A stretch of DNA of 64,000 nt from Epithemia pelagica (GCA_946965045.2 OX337240.1:1178001-1242000); one strand, 5' to 3'; shown: positions 43,261-54,244, numbered from the stretch's first letter. The notes: generated from the letters alone by a model not told the origin. Translations and numbers: made by a program.

Positions 43261-43689
43261 GGAACCTCTGCGTTCCTTTATCGGTGGCTGAAGCGTTTTG
43301 GAGTGGGCGAGACTTTGGGAAAAGTTTTCATTCTCGCAATTTAATTGATCAAATGGAGTAGACGGAGGCACACCCAGGGGGGCATTGGTAATACTCGCCT
43401 TCGCTGATGGTCTCAACGTTGTGACGGTAAAATTGGGTTCCGCAGCAGTACCTGGGATTAATTGTCTTCCCTCCGTCCAAAGAAATCTTTGTTGTTTTTC
43501 TGCCTCTGCTGGTAAGGGAATCTCGGCCGAGGCTTCTTTGTTGCTCTTTCCGTCTACAGACAATCGATTGATATGAGGCAATTCTTCAACCGAATTACCC
43601 TCGCTGGAAAATGTTCTCAATGGCATGCCTTTGTTGGAGTCCTTTCCACGGTTGTTGACGCCACTGACTGTCGGTGGAACCGCAAGATC

Positions 43690-44770
43690 ATAGAGAGTAT
43701 CATCGGGCAAGATAACGCTTCTGCTTCGTTGTTTTGCCGATGACATGAATGTTCTTACAGTGGAATTTGGTTCAGAGGCAATCGCTGTTGGTGGAACAAC
43801 AAAATCACAGAGAGATGTTCTCACAGTGGAGTTTGGCTCAGATGCAATCGCTGTGGGTGGAACCACGGAATCACAAAGAGGATCATCGGTAGAGATATCT
43901 CTGCTGCTTCTCCTTTTGGGGGATGACATGGATGTTCTGACTGTGCGGCTAAGTTCAGCACCTTGAGCTCTAGGTGGAACCGCAAGATCATGGAGTGGAT
44001 CATCGGTAGAGAGAGCACTACTGGCCCTTCGTATTGTCGATGTCATGGATGTTCTTACAGTGGCGTTTGGTTGAGATGCAATCGCTGAGGGTGGAACAAC
44101 AAGATAAGCGAGAGGATCATCTGTAGAAAGAGCTCTGCTGCTTCTCCTTTTTGCCGATGACATGGATGTTCTTACAGAGGAGTTTGGTTCAGAGGCAATC
44201 GCTGTTGGTGGAACCACAAAATCAGAGAGAGAATCATCGGTGGACAGAGCTCTGCTGCTTCTCCTTTTTGTCGATGACATGGATGTTCTTACAACAGTGG
44301 AGTTTGGTTGAGATGCAATCGCTGAAGGTGGAACAGCAAGATCAGCGAGAGGATCATCTGTAGAAAGAGCTCTACTACTTCTCCTTTTTGCCGATGACAT
44401 GGATGCTCTTACAGTGGAGTTTGGTTCAGATGAAATCGCTGTCGGCGGAACCACAAAATCAGAGAGAGAATCATCTGTAGAAAGAGCTCTGCTGCTTCTC
44501 CTTTTTGCCGATGACATGGATGTTCTCACAGTGGAGTTTGGTTCAGAGGCAATCGCTGTCGGTGGAACCACAAAATCAGAGAGAGAATCATCTGTAGAAA
44601 GAGCTCTGCTGCTTCTCCTTTTTGCCGATGACATGGATGTTCTCACAGTGGAGTTTGGTTCAGATGAAATCGCTGTCGGTGGAACAGCACGATCAGTGAG
44701 GGGATCATCGGTAAAGACAGCGATAGGATCATCGGTAGAGACAGCACTGCTGTTTCTTCGTAGTGCCGAA
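43690..44770. repeat. ~120-bp coding tandem repeat (about 9 units of ~40 codons)
   Basis: On the minus strand the unit reads VPPTAIASEPNSTVRTSM, then SSAKRRSSRALSTDDSLSDF. Spacing is 120 bp between anchors at 44399, 44519 and 44639, with 117-130 bp elsewhere. The core EPNSTVRTSM is the same motif as EPSFTVTTSM inside the 558-bp units, so both arrays descend from one short ancestor. Each unit carries RRSS, a possible basophilic-kinase phosphosite. Confidence 0.85.
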
Positions 44771-45138
44771 GACATGGATGTTGTCACGGTGGAGTTTGGT
44801 TCCATAGCAATGGCTGAGGATCGTCGTTTTACAATCGAAGACCCTTTTGCTTTGACAGGATTTTCCTTTTCACTGGCTCTCGGAAAGATTCCATTCGGCG
44901 TTTCATTCTGCATTCCAGTCTCGGAAAGAAAGGCATCAATGGTGTTAACTTTGCCTTGCGAAATTGAAGATGATCGAGTAGGTCGGCTGGTTGATGTAGT
45001 GACAGAATGGGAGACTTCATCGGGTGACTTCGGTGGAAAACCTCGTGGAAAGTCTTCCTGCGTCGTTTGTCTTTTGGTACGTCCACCAACTAGATTTGTT
45101 GATCGGGGATTCAGTCTCGTGTTGGACGTTGATTGCAT

Positions 45139-45548
45139 TGTCTGTTCTCAAACGAATCTCGTTGACAGCAGAAGCATCAAAAGCATGAGCCGAAACCTGA
45201 GATTCTCAGTCTCACTTTTCAACTTTCAACGTTCTCTTTGCACAATTTTTTGTCTGTCACAAGCTAAGGCTCAGATCCAATTGTCTGTGTACAGCCAACA
45301 TGAGCCAACACACATTGGCGCTTGAGAATGTTACCGGAGTAATGACGAGGTGTGGAGATGGGATTGTATGTTTGGTTTTTCACGGCTTCGCCGTTGCCGA
45401 GTGGTTGTGGTGGTGTGCGGTCGCCATGGGTACAAGTAATAGTAATTGGTTTCGACCAGATAATGTGTTGGGCACAATACTTCATGCGCCATGTTCGACA
45501 CGTGCTATGGCTACTACCATAGCTAGAGAGTGATAGCTCTCCTCGAGG
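45139..45548. other. Intergenic region
   Basis: Between the start of the giant gene and the 3' end of the methyltransferase. A short hairpin (GCTATGG and CCATAGC, about 45510-45529) is the only structure seen. No gene. Confidence 0.4.
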
Positions 45549-47129
45549 CTATGGTTTCCGTTTCCAAAAGACTTGAATCATCGATGGTTGATGTACGGCT
45601 TGTTGGTCTCGGCCTTGAAAGAAAAAGGTGGACGGTCCCTCCAAGGTCACTGTTTCCCATTCATAATCTGATGGGAGTATCGTGTCGTGGTAGGACAATT
45701 TCGCACACCGCTGTGGCAGTATAAAGGCAATCACAGTGGCTTGGTATTCGACAATGGAATGATGGAGGAATTGCAAGGGTAGATCATTATTTTCCGTCGA
45801 TGATTTCGGCAGTGTTGCTGTATCAGACTTTTTGTTTGTCGACCTATATCCAGCTCCTGCCGAGTAGGGAGGGCCTCCAACGACAACAATCTCAATAGCG
45901 CTGTCCTTGTCGTTACGTTGTCCTTCTATCATTGTGTAGTCCGTTCGGCAAGACTGCAAGAAATCCGTCACTGCAAACTTGACTGGAACATTGCGTGTCA
46001 TGAGGAGGTTGGAGGTTGAAGAAGGTACAGCATCTGTGCTGGTTACTAGGCCGGTTGTTGCACGTCCAGGTTCTTCCTGGTTGGCACTGTTAGAGGTGAG
46101 AGAGGGATTCTGTAGGCAACCAGTCGGACCGTCAAACTTTTGTCGACAATGAGATATTGCAGTTTCGTCCTTGTCAATGCCAACAATGGCAAAGTTACTG
46201 TTTTCCAAATTGATCTTGTCCATCCAAGTCTCCTTCTGATCCTGCTGTAGAACGTTCAATAGCGTCTCAATGACTTGTCCATGGCCACAACTTGGCTCGA
46301 CAAACAAAAAGGACCGATTTTTGTCTTGTTGTGGCGGAGTCAGTGCCGACAGTCTTTGCAGACAGCAGCGAACCAATTGTTGGGCAATCTGTGGGTGACA
46401 AAAGTATTGTCCCAATGTATTGCCTCGTGCCACATCTGTAGAGGTGGGTGAATCCACTGGCGTTTCCGTTTCCGCAGCGTCCTGGCCACTCTTGTCTTTT
46501 GTGTTTGTCCCGCATCTGCTGCAGTTTTCGGGACGGCAAAATTCCTTCCATGCTCGAATCAAGTCGTCCTCGTGTGCTGTCGCTACGTCGTGTTTCTTGG
46601 CAAGTTTGGAATCCACCAAGGCATGTACTTGATCCAAAACTCGATCCATTTGCATCAAGCTCTTTTTCATAAAGGGTTTCCATTGGTTTTCGGGAGCTCC
46701 ATTGGTTTCATCCAATGGCGAGCATGGCATGTTTGATGGAGAAGCGTGGTCAGGTCGTATCCACGGTGCTTGATCCGACAGATTCGAAAAGGCTGCTCGA
46801 GGAAAGCTCAGTTTGGAATCTTGCTTGGATGCCACACGTGAAAGTTTCAAAAAGTCCCGTTTGGAACGCCAATAGTAGGCACATTCGGATGCTGTCCTGG
46901 TCGTTTCGGCGTTGTTCGGCGGCTGCTTCTGCAATGGAGAGGAGAAGCTCACCAACCATGCTGGAAAGGACAACTGAGATTTGGCAATGAAAACGGACTC
47001 GTATCCACACGCAACAATTCGGCAATGCTTGCAATTGGATGTCCGATGTGGGCTCTTTGTATCAGATTCACGTTCACCACGGCTCCTCCATTCGGCCATG
47101 GTGGTCAAAGGATTTTTTCCTCCGTCCAT
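45549..47129 (-). CDS. SAM-dependent methyltransferase (class I, GPPY type)
   Basis: 526 residues, single exon, ATG at 47129; a second ATG 10 codons on is possible. The N-terminal ~150 residues have no clear domain. A Cys pair pattern (FCRPENCSRCG, about residues 195-205) might bind zinc. Class I methyltransferase motifs: TLGQYFCHP (N6-adenine/DNA-methylase-like pre-motif with F/Y-x-T/C-P), motif I FVEPSCGHGQVIETLL (about 277-292), motif II IVGIDKDETAI and motif IV VVGGPPYS (about 424-431) in place of N/D-PPY. The last 90 residues hold the predicted beta-hairpin FILPQRCAK...FFFQGRD. The N/D/G-PPY signature suggests methylation of an exocyclic or amide nitrogen in DNA, RNA or protein. The Gly replacing Asn/Asp is unusual. 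The substrate cannot be told. Confidence 0.65.
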   Translation of the reverse strand: MDGGKNPLTTMAEWRSRGERESDTKSPHRTSNCKHCRIVACGYESVFIAKSQLSFPAWLVSFSSPLQKQPPNNAETTRTASECAYYWRSKRDFLKLSRVASKQDSKLSFPRAAFSNLSDQAPWIRPDHASPSNMPCSPLDETNGAPENQWKPFMKKSLMQMDRVLDQVHALVDSKLAKKHDVATAHEDDLIRAWKEFCRPENCSRCGTNTKDKSGQDAAETETPVDSPTSTDVARGNTLGQYFCHPQIAQQLVRCCLQRLSALTPPQQDKNRSFLFVEPSCGHGQVIETLLNVLQQDQKETWMDKINLENSNFAIVGIDKDETAISHCRQKFDGPTGCLQNPSLTSNSANQEEPGRATTGLVTSTDAVPSSTSNLLMTRNVPVKFAVTDFLQSCRTDYTMIEGQRNDKDSAIEIVVVGGPPYSAGAGYRSTNKKSDTATLPKSSTENNDLPLQFLHHSIVEYQATVIAFILPQRCAKLSYHDTILPSDYEWETVTLEGPSTFFFQGRDQQAVHQPSMIQVFWKRKP

Positions 47130-47440
47130 TCATCGAATTCATTTTTCGGTCGCGTGAGAACGCGGATGGGTCGCCTGTGTATGGCTTATCTCGCAAGAGA
47201 AACCTTGACAATATCGTATGCTACAAATATTCCAACCAAGTCCTGACAGAGAGACCACATCACTCTGGTTAAGGAAATCATTTGAGACGTTATCCTTATT
47301 CATTTATGTTAATGCTGTACATGGCTCTTCATTGTCAGTCCGTCGAAAGGAAGATCGATTTTACTTGAATTCTTCGGTACAAGTACACAATGGTGTGCAC
47401 CACATCTTGTCAAAGTAATGTATAGATCATCGGTTGATGA
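47130..47440. other. Intergenic region
   Basis: Promoter side of the methyltransferase and 3' flank of the small plastid protein gene. No gene or repeat seen. Confidence 0.4.
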
Positions 47441-47734
47441 TTACTTGCTGACGGCCGACCATACCAAAAAGACCAAGGGAAGAGCGAGGGCAATGACGAT
47501 AGATCCCCCATAGACAGCCATTTTCATATCAGCCTTGCTGAATCTTTCGTCTTGCTTGTTAGGGTCCACCTTGACTCGGACCATGTCCAGTGCCGTGGGT
47601 TCAAGGACGACAGGGGACGACGACGTGGTTCTTGAGGTAGTGCGAGTCACAGTGGCGGATGGAGCAACCGTAAAGGCATTGGAGCTGCCAACAACAGCGA
47701 GGACAAAGAAGACACAAGCCAAAACACGGTTCAT
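47441..47734 (-). CDS. Small plastid-targeted single-pass membrane protein
   Basis: 97 residues from the ATG at 47734; the frame also has an ATG 19 codons upstream (47791), but MNRVLACVFFVLAVVG gives a better signal peptide. The signal peptide is followed by SSNAF-TVAPSAT, the A-F cleavage motif that directs proteins into complex plastids of diatoms, then a Thr/Ser/Arg-rich transit peptide. The mature part (about 45 residues, VRVKVDPNKQDERFSKADMK) ends in one hydrophobic helix (VYGGSIVIALALPLVFLVW). Size and layout resemble thylakoid single-helix subunits, but no family was recognised. Confidence 0.7.
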   Translation of the reverse strand: MNRVLACVFFVLAVVGSSNAFTVAPSATVTRTTSRTTSSSPVVLEPTALDMVRVKVDPNKQDERFSKADMKMAVYGGSIVIALALPLVFLVWSAVSK

Positions 47735-47791
47735 GGTTGATTTCAGAAGAGAAAGAGGGATTGAGAAAAAGAGAGGAGGACGGTTACACAA

Positions 47792-49204
47792 TCAGCTGAC
47801 CAACGTAAGGATTACGGAATTGTAATCTCTGTGTGTCGTTTCTCACGGGCTTCGTGCATCACATTCTGTTGACGTGAGAGAAGAGTTAAGTGAGCGGATT
47901 TTTGTGTGAGTCAGGAAAAACATCACGTCACTTCCGAATAAATAGGTGACCAAACCATGACCAACCTCATCGCGTATCGCGTACGTGTGCCCCTTTCTTT
48001 CTTTGCGAGCAAGGTCGGTATGTACAATAGTCCCTAGCGTAGATGGGTCTTATTGGATCGTGAATGAAAGCGTGCAGGAAAATCGAAATCACAGTCAAAT
48101 TTTATCCACGACTCAAGTGACGCTTGGGAGTCTACGGCTATTGGGGGCACCATGTTTTTACTGCGAACAGTAACACCACCTCTCGAGAATGGAGGATTGC
48201 ACGATGACGCCGTTAGATGAAAACGAGGGTAGGAGCCCGCGGCAGAAAGAAACCTTCGACGACTACCAAGAACGGCCAAAGCGGCGAAAAGGCAACGCGC
48301 CAATGAAAGACGCTGCACAACACGCGGATTTCTCATGTTTTCGCCTGCAGACTTGGAATGAATGAAAGCGCCGTCATTCATTGATGTGAACGACCTTACA
48401 GAGTATCATGGGAAGCGAATTGAAACCCGGCAGTCAATCGGAAAAGGAAGGGGCCAACACCCCTAAGGCACGAACAACATCCACCAGGATTCGTCGCAGC
48501 CAGAGGCTTTTGTAGTGATTAGCTAGTGATGGTGTTTTCAAGTCATCGAGATGGGCAGTATGGAGGTGCTGAAAGTTGGATCATATGAAATCAGCACCGC
48601 GGAAGTATATTCAACATTCCAACAGAATGTTACATGCTCACATTCAGCATCCTCTATCACATCATCAGCCACTCAATAACAAATAATAGAAGGTCAACGA
48701 CGAGTTCCACAAAAGAACATGAATCACGAAACGTTACGAACAGTTGGGGTCTGGAGGGAGAAAGATATATTACAATACTTCTCCTAGAATCTTTGCCAGA
48801 GAAAGATCACAGTTTGGTCTATAATCCTTAGATTCACCATCAAGTCTACGTCGTTAGATCGGGGCCGTTGTGTCAACCTTTCTTAATCTGAAGAAGCCAT
48901 ACTTTCAAGCTTCTCTGTCAGTTGATTTCGATAGGGATCGAAAACAGCAGGGAACTTCAACGCAATATCGGGTAATCAGCAAAGTGCTGAATAAAGGACA
49001 GAGAGTATCATTTTTCCTCGCAAGCACGTATCGCCGGAGAAGAGAACCAATCGAATGAGGCCATATCCAGAAACTTCCGTCAAGACCTTCTGTGAGGCCA
49101 TGTACAAAGCAGAAAAACAGCTTGACACACAGAAGACGCTCCATCACTGCCTACAAGCGTGGCGTGATTTCCACTGAGCAATCGCCAAGGGAGTCAATAA
49201 TCGA
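47792..49204. other. 1.4-kb intergenic region without recognisable gene
   Basis: Frames of 60-115 codons occur on both strands (for example 48034-48381 minus, 48905-49147 minus), but none has a domain, signal or splice support. No tRNA-like structure or tandem repeat was noticed. Confidence 0.4.
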
Positions 49205-52200
49205 CTACCCTTGGAAAGTTGCCCGCAGCCTGAGAGGAGTTGCCTTGAATCGAGTCCGTCCTTTTAGTGACACGGCATGTCGAAAAGATTCCTCGGGGAA
49301 ACCTACGCTGAGTCCCATCGCTCGACACTTGCTTAGAAGACTTTCAACCTTTGCATTTGCACCCCATTCGGAGTAGTTCCGGAGTGCCCGAGAAAGATAT
49401 GTCGTCGCCCAATAGGTATCGCCTTTCTCTAGATTGTAGAGGCCGGCACGTTCGTTTGTGATTGCCTGCAAATGGATGAAACCACTACGTGCACATCGAG
49501 ATATCGCCAAGTTATAGGTTTCCTGTGCCTTTGCCTTGTTGCCCGAGAGCGCATATTCCTCTGCATTGAGAATCAGCAACATCGGAGAGCAATTCACAGC
49601 TCCACCTTTCACCAGTTTGTCAAGTTCTGATATGTGAACTTTGGCATTTCGCTTATATTTTGATTTCCCTGTTTTCCTTGCCATTCTCATGTTCAACAGT
49701 CCGCAATAGCAGTGCTGAAAATGGTTGATGTAGTGAGTTCCGGTCAGTGATGCTTTCTGCCACTCCTTCAGCTTCTCATACATCAGCATGGCTACATCCA
49801 GTTCATCAAAGAGATAGGAGAGCATAAGACGAATGAAGTTCAATGTTCTCTCTGCTGCTTTCCCTGCAACATCCTTTTCAAAAATGTCCTCATCCATTGC
49901 CTCTCCATTAAGTTTTAGGACATCATCACAATCCCCCATGAGATTCATTCCAAACTGCCACCACGGCAGTAACGAAGCAAGCGCAACATTCTGGCGAAAA
50001 TGATGTAGCTGCTCACTGATGGTTCTCATGTCAGATGAGAAATTGAGAAGAGGTAAGCCAAAGATGACGTACAAAGAGGCGTAGCTGCTGACGGCCAAAG
50101 ATCCATATTCAAGTTCTCCGCTCTCCAGGCCTATCCTGTGGGCATTGAGTAATGGTTCTACACCATGAAGCAACGGTTGGCGAATGTGGTTGATGAATGT
50201 GTACATGATCAGGTGGGTACGCGGAAGGGCAACCAATGATTTCGAGCGTTGGAGCATTTCAAGAGCCAACTGTCCAAAATTCGTCGCAGTGTTAGCATCT
50301 CCATGAGCAGCGAGCAACATGGAGAAGGTGCTAAATGCGAAAGGAGTCCATTGATTTTGACCGTGTTTAAGAGTGATGCTCATCAGACGCAGGAAGATAA
50401 CCGTAAGAAGTGATTCTTCGGCAGCATGCCATGCAAATAAAGACAACGAGTTAAGCAACCGCATCGCCGCAATCTTTGAGGGGTCCGTCATTTCAGGAAG
50501 GTTTAAGAGTTGAGTCTTCGAAAGACTCTTCAGGGCTTTGTTGGTTTTATAGATATCTCTCAATGTGTTGAATGACCCTAGTTTGGAAGGCAGTCCTTCT
50601 CCCAAATGTTCCAGAGCAGCGCAACCTTCTTTTATGGCCTCTCCCAGGCGGCCCTGAACTCCGAGATCGTTGACCTTAATAAAGAGAGCGCGCATCTTAT
50701 CATCGAAACAACGGGCCTTGGACATGACTACATCGACAGCCTTCAATGCAGCAGTAGAATTCCCGCAAGAATGCTCCACTTCCGCTACCGCACTATAGAC
50801 CTCCAGGCATAACTCGTATCGATCTTCCCAATCTTCCTCTTGAAACAGTGATTGGGCCTTTCGCAGAAACCGAGCGGCAGCTAGGAACGTCAAATGCTCA
50901 CCAGCTTTGTCACTTGCCTCAAGATTGAGTTCAATCAATCCAATGCGTTCGTCCACGTCCTCAATATAAGAGGATGACATGTTTAACTGTTCTACAGCGA
51001 AATAGAGCATCGCGTTTTGTGTTCGTGTGTCATCTTCATCGAGATTGGTCAAGTAAGTGTCCCGTACGAGCCGACCTATCCGTAAATGGAGCATATCACG
51101 TTTGGTTCCCGAGGGAGTTGCTTCATAAAGACATCGTTGAACTCGGTCATGTGAGAACTTGTACTGCTTAGTGGAAGCTCGTTCTATGAGACCCTCTTTC
51201 TCCGCTCGGCCTAGAACGTACACCAGCCATGTGGCACAAAGCGTCTCGTTCTCCCGCTGCTCTGACTGCCAAATGATGGGATCGTATCTCGATTCCAGGA
51301 GCTTTCCATACTTTGAGGTACTCATACCTGGTCTTGACTGAAGGGAAAGCGACCGTTTTTCTCTTTCGTCGGAAACAATTTTCATTTTCATGACACGGCT
51401 ATTGAATCGTGAACTGCGAGCGGCATCGGACAATATACCTTCACGAAGACAAATCTCGCGAAGTACCACAATGTCAAAATAAAAACCAAGACAGCTTGCA
51501 AGCCTGAGAACTGCCTGAATCTCTTCAGGAAGTTGCTTGATATGCTGGCTCAGTAAATCGACAACATTGTCCGTTACATTCGTTTCGGTTTGAATCAAAT
51601 CAAGATTCCATTGCCACTGATAAGTTGTAAATGAGTAGAAAAGCAACCGTTCACGATGAAGCATCTCAAGATACCTCAGAACGAAGTACGGATTGCCATT
51701 TGTTTTCCGGTACACAACGTCTGCCAAAGTCTTCGTCCGTTCCGAGTCGAGCCTCAAAGCCGAGTTGATAATCTGGTGAGTTTGTTCAAAATTCAATTCA
51801 TTGAGATTTATGTGAGCAGCATGTCCTCCGGATAATGAATCAAGCCATTCTAATTCTCGTCCGATTTCTCCAACTTTTTCTTGGTTTATTCTAAATGATT
51901 CTGCCACTTCCTTCGGTGCGGCTACGTTGTCACTTGGAGCAATATCGCCATTTCGATACGCCCCCACAAAGATTAAATTTTTGGTTCGGTTTCCGTATTT
52001 TTCATTTGTCTCAACTTGGACCACATTTGCTGTGGCGGTTGTTCCGCTTTCATTGGTCATTTGCGCCGTTCCCACGAGAGGAATATGACTAGTCTCATTT
52101 TGTGCCGTCCATTCAAACTCCATCAGAAGTTTTGAAATCGAAGATAGAGCTTGACTATCGGCCCAATGCAAATCATCCAAAAACAAGACGACTGGTCTGT

Positions 52201-53275
52201 CTGTCTCCGCCAGTGCACAGAGAAACGATCGGAGGGCCAATGTAACCAATGTGACTCGAGTTACATGGTACGCCCCATGACTTTCTGTGCCACTGTCGAT
52301 GGACACTGAAGAATGCTGTGAGAGATTTTCTCGAGGCATCTCTTGATCTCGATTCGTCGTTTCAGACCCAACGTTTAGCGAGGTTCTTGCTTCAGTTGCT
52401 TCCTGACCATCGTCCGACAAAGTCGCAGTGTTTTCATTCTCTCCAAATCGTATTCTAAGTTGTTTAAGCTCAGGAATCAGGTCTTCCATGCAACTCTGTT
52501 GACTGGGCGTTAGATGATACCTTATTGAGGCAAGTATGGCTTGTCGCAAAGTTTTTGTCGATTCATCCTTATCCTCATTAAAGAGCTGTTGAATCACTCC
52601 TTGCAGGGCTTGTAACAAAACGCCATAGGGGCCCTTGTAGGTTTTCTCATACTGCTCGAACTTGCCTTCGCCAAACAGTATGTTATGCTGCTGTCGAGAA
52701 GCAAACTGATGAATCAAAAGAGTTTTGCCTGTACCTGAGTTTCCGGATACCAGAACAGCACTCAATGGATGATGTGGCTCGGAGGATTCATCATGATTTT
52801 GATCGTTTTCGTCTTTCTCGTCATCTGAAGCCTTGTCCTCACGATGTTGTTGCTTTTGTCGTTGTTGTTGTGTTTCTGAAGAAGTGGTTGTTCTCGACAA
52901 ATGGCGCTGTAAAACCTCTTCAAGGACATGCATATCCTCGGCCCTCCCCCTCAAACCCACAACGTGTTCCGACAAATCAAGATCGACTGTTAATCCAGGA
53001 TCCGCCACAGCTTCTTCGGCGGAATCCATGGGTGGAGTAGTGATGTTGGTAAGGTCCTCAATTTCCGACGAAGATAAGAGATTTCGACCCGAATTGCGGC
53101 GAGGGCGTTGAATAGAACTGGCATGCTCCTCTAAATTTCTGGCCGACGCAAGCCGAATGCTCTCAGAACTCTTTTGCGGACGATGGACTCTCAACGTCTT
53201 TTCTTCCAATGGCTGCACTTCAGTTCCATCGTCGGAACCTTTGGAGGTCGACTTCCAAGGGACCATTTTAAACAT
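49205..53275 (-). CDS. STAND-like AAA_16 ATPase, single exon
   Basis: First ATG of the frame at 53275 (MFKMVPWKSTSKG), giving 1,356 residues. Order: a basic/Ser-rich leader, an NTPase module starting LRGRAEDMHVLEEVL (about residue 108), a short Gln/Asp-rich insert, Walker A GNSGTGKT (178-185), KTYKGPYGVLLQALQG, a second polar insert, Walker B VVLFLDDLHWADSQ (about 360-373), LIFVGAYRN, then a winged-helix-like HVVDLLSQHIKQLP region and a long all-helical C-terminal half with TPR-like pairs (AEEYALSGNKAKAQETYNLAI). It ends YSEWGANAKVESLL, much like DWGAMAKVRKM in the six-exon paralogue at 15654. Such modules usually act as ATP-controlled signalling scaffolds. No kinase domain is present in this frame. 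Confidence 0.85.
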   Translation of the reverse strand: MFKMVPWKSTSKGSDDGTEVQPLEEKTLRVHRPQKSSESIRLASARNLEEHASSIQRPRRNSGRNLLSSSEIEDLTNITTPPMDSAEEAVADPGLTVDLDLSEHVVGLRGRAEDMHVLEEVLQRHLSRTTTSSETQQQRQKQQHREDKASDDEKDENDQNHDESSEPHHPLSAVLVSGNSGTGKTLLIHQFASRQQHNILFGEGKFEQYEKTYKGPYGVLLQALQGVIQQLFNEDKDESTKTLRQAILASIRYHLTPSQQSCMEDLIPELKQLRIRFGENENTATLSDDGQEATEARTSLNVGSETTNRDQEMPRENLSQHSSVSIDSGTESHGAYHVTRVTLVTLALRSFLCALAETDRPVVLFLDDLHWADSQALSSISKLLMEFEWTAQNETSHIPLVGTAQMTNESGTTATANVVQVETNEKYGNRTKNLIFVGAYRNGDIAPSDNVAAPKEVAESFRINQEKVGEIGRELEWLDSLSGGHAAHINLNELNFEQTHQIINSALRLDSERTKTLADVVYRKTNGNPYFVLRYLEMLHRERLLFYSFTTYQWQWNLDLIQTETNVTDNVVDLLSQHIKQLPEEIQAVLRLASCLGFYFDIVVLREICLREGILSDAARSSRFNSRVMKMKIVSDEREKRSLSLQSRPGMSTSKYGKLLESRYDPIIWQSEQRENETLCATWLVYVLGRAEKEGLIERASTKQYKFSHDRVQRCLYEATPSGTKRDMLHLRIGRLVRDTYLTNLDEDDTRTQNAMLYFAVEQLNMSSSYIEDVDERIGLIELNLEASDKAGEHLTFLAAARFLRKAQSLFQEEDWEDRYELCLEVYSAVAEVEHSCGNSTAALKAVDVVMSKARCFDDKMRALFIKVNDLGVQGRLGEAIKEGCAALEHLGEGLPSKLGSFNTLRDIYKTNKALKSLSKTQLLNLPEMTDPSKIAAMRLLNSLSLFAWHAAEESLLTVIFLRLMSITLKHGQNQWTPFAFSTFSMLLAAHGDANTATNFGQLALEMLQRSKSLVALPRTHLIMYTFINHIRQPLLHGVEPLLNAHRIGLESGELEYGSLAVSSYASLYVIFGLPLLNFSSDMRTISEQLHHFRQNVALASLLPWWQFGMNLMGDCDDVLKLNGEAMDEDIFEKDVAGKAAERTLNFIRLMLSYLFDELDVAMLMYEKLKEWQKASLTGTHYINHFQHCYCGLLNMRMARKTGKSKYKRNAKVHISELDKLVKGGAVNCSPMLLILNAEEYALSGNKAKAQETYNLAISRCARSGFIHLQAITNERAGLYNLEKGDTYWATTYLSRALRNYSEWGANAKVESLLSKCRAMGLSVGFPEESFRHAVSLKGRTRFKATPLRLRATFQG

Positions 53276-54244
53276 GATTATGCCTTTTGTGCTCCGAAGA
53301 AACCTTACTGTATCGGAACGTGTGTCAGACAAGACAAGATTTAATTGGGTCCAGTTGTCAAAAACAAAACCTTGAAACCACAGAAAAAAGTTATGACAGT
53401 GGACGCTTCTTCCGAGACACCGAGATTGCTAGAATGTGGTTGATCGTTTCCTCGAGAGATTATTTTGCGAGTTGTCCTGGTAAAGCAAGTGTTTCCCCCT
53501 CGACGAGAACCTTGAGTGGCGAGAAACAAACATTCACAAACCACCCGCCGATTCTCAGCTCAAGACACTGCAGGCTTCTCAATCTGTCTTGAGAAATGAA
53601 AGAGTCTGTATGCCGAGAATGGTGTCTTGTTCCGACCGCGGCGATGATGTTGCCCAGTCGGTTCCATCCACACATGAAAGAGAACAACGTAGACAGAAGG
53701 AAAAAAAATATCACACCATTCGCGGTACAACAGTGCATGAAGACAATATCTGAGACACGGCCTTATCGAACATTTTTCTAAAATCAAAGAGCAACGTCTT
53801 GCAATAACAGCTTAAATATTTTATATGCGACCGATAAGTAGTAGAATATGCACACGAGATAAAACCGTGCCTTATATTTGTGTCTACTGGTTTTGGGGGG
53901 AGAGCGCAACTACCCCTCTTTTCTTCACTTCCTGTGTTTCTGAGTGGGGGAGCATGACAACTACCTACCTAAATACCACTCCGACTACTCCTCTATAGGA
54001 GTAGATGATATTGGGATAGAGCAAGACAACCTATAAAAAGTTATGATTTCTCGCATCACACAGGACAGTGCAGATGTTCAGGCAACATCCTTCGTATCTA
54101 GAAGTGACTGGAAATGCTAGTTTGATTTCATCCTTGCCTGAATTTAAGCGATGAGCTCTCCAAAGACTGGTAGCTCGGTTTGTTTCGTGAGAATGGAGCG
54201 TCTACGCAGCTGTTTTTGTGGTATGGTTCAGTGATGTTGGTTCT
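53276..54244. other. Intergenic region
   Basis: Between the ATPase start and the DegP 3' end. An A-run lies near 53700. Frames up to 100 codons have no support. The AC/T-rich stretch 53880-54000 has repeated ACTACC words. No gene called. Confidence 0.4.

Larger units (their letters stand above)
38013..45138 (-). pseudogene. Giant repetitive membrane protein, LRR-family relative with stop and frameshift
   Basis: ATG 45138 opens 1,837 codons to TAA at 39625-39627. The same frame then continues (AVEPSFTV...) to about 38700, where a frameshift leads into a third stretch ending with a transmembrane helix (MIVIVLLVLFSTTAIVVGIY) and TGA at 38105. Past that stop a short juxtamembrane-like piece (ANAPTESPFQTS) resembles the post-membrane segment of the LRR gene at 34111, but no LRRs follow. 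The cytosolic part consists of arrays of a motif EP-x-x-TV-x-TS-M with Arg/Ser-rich tails, plus repeated helices DFDVALKLACSMALEE. It is probably a decayed or decoy member of the LRR membrane family; the first 1,837 codons alone could still be made as a soluble protein. Confidence 0.6.

Noticed and set aside
47792-49204. Small genes on either strand
   Set aside because: Frames under 120 codons, no domain, signal, splice consistency or duplicated copy to test them.
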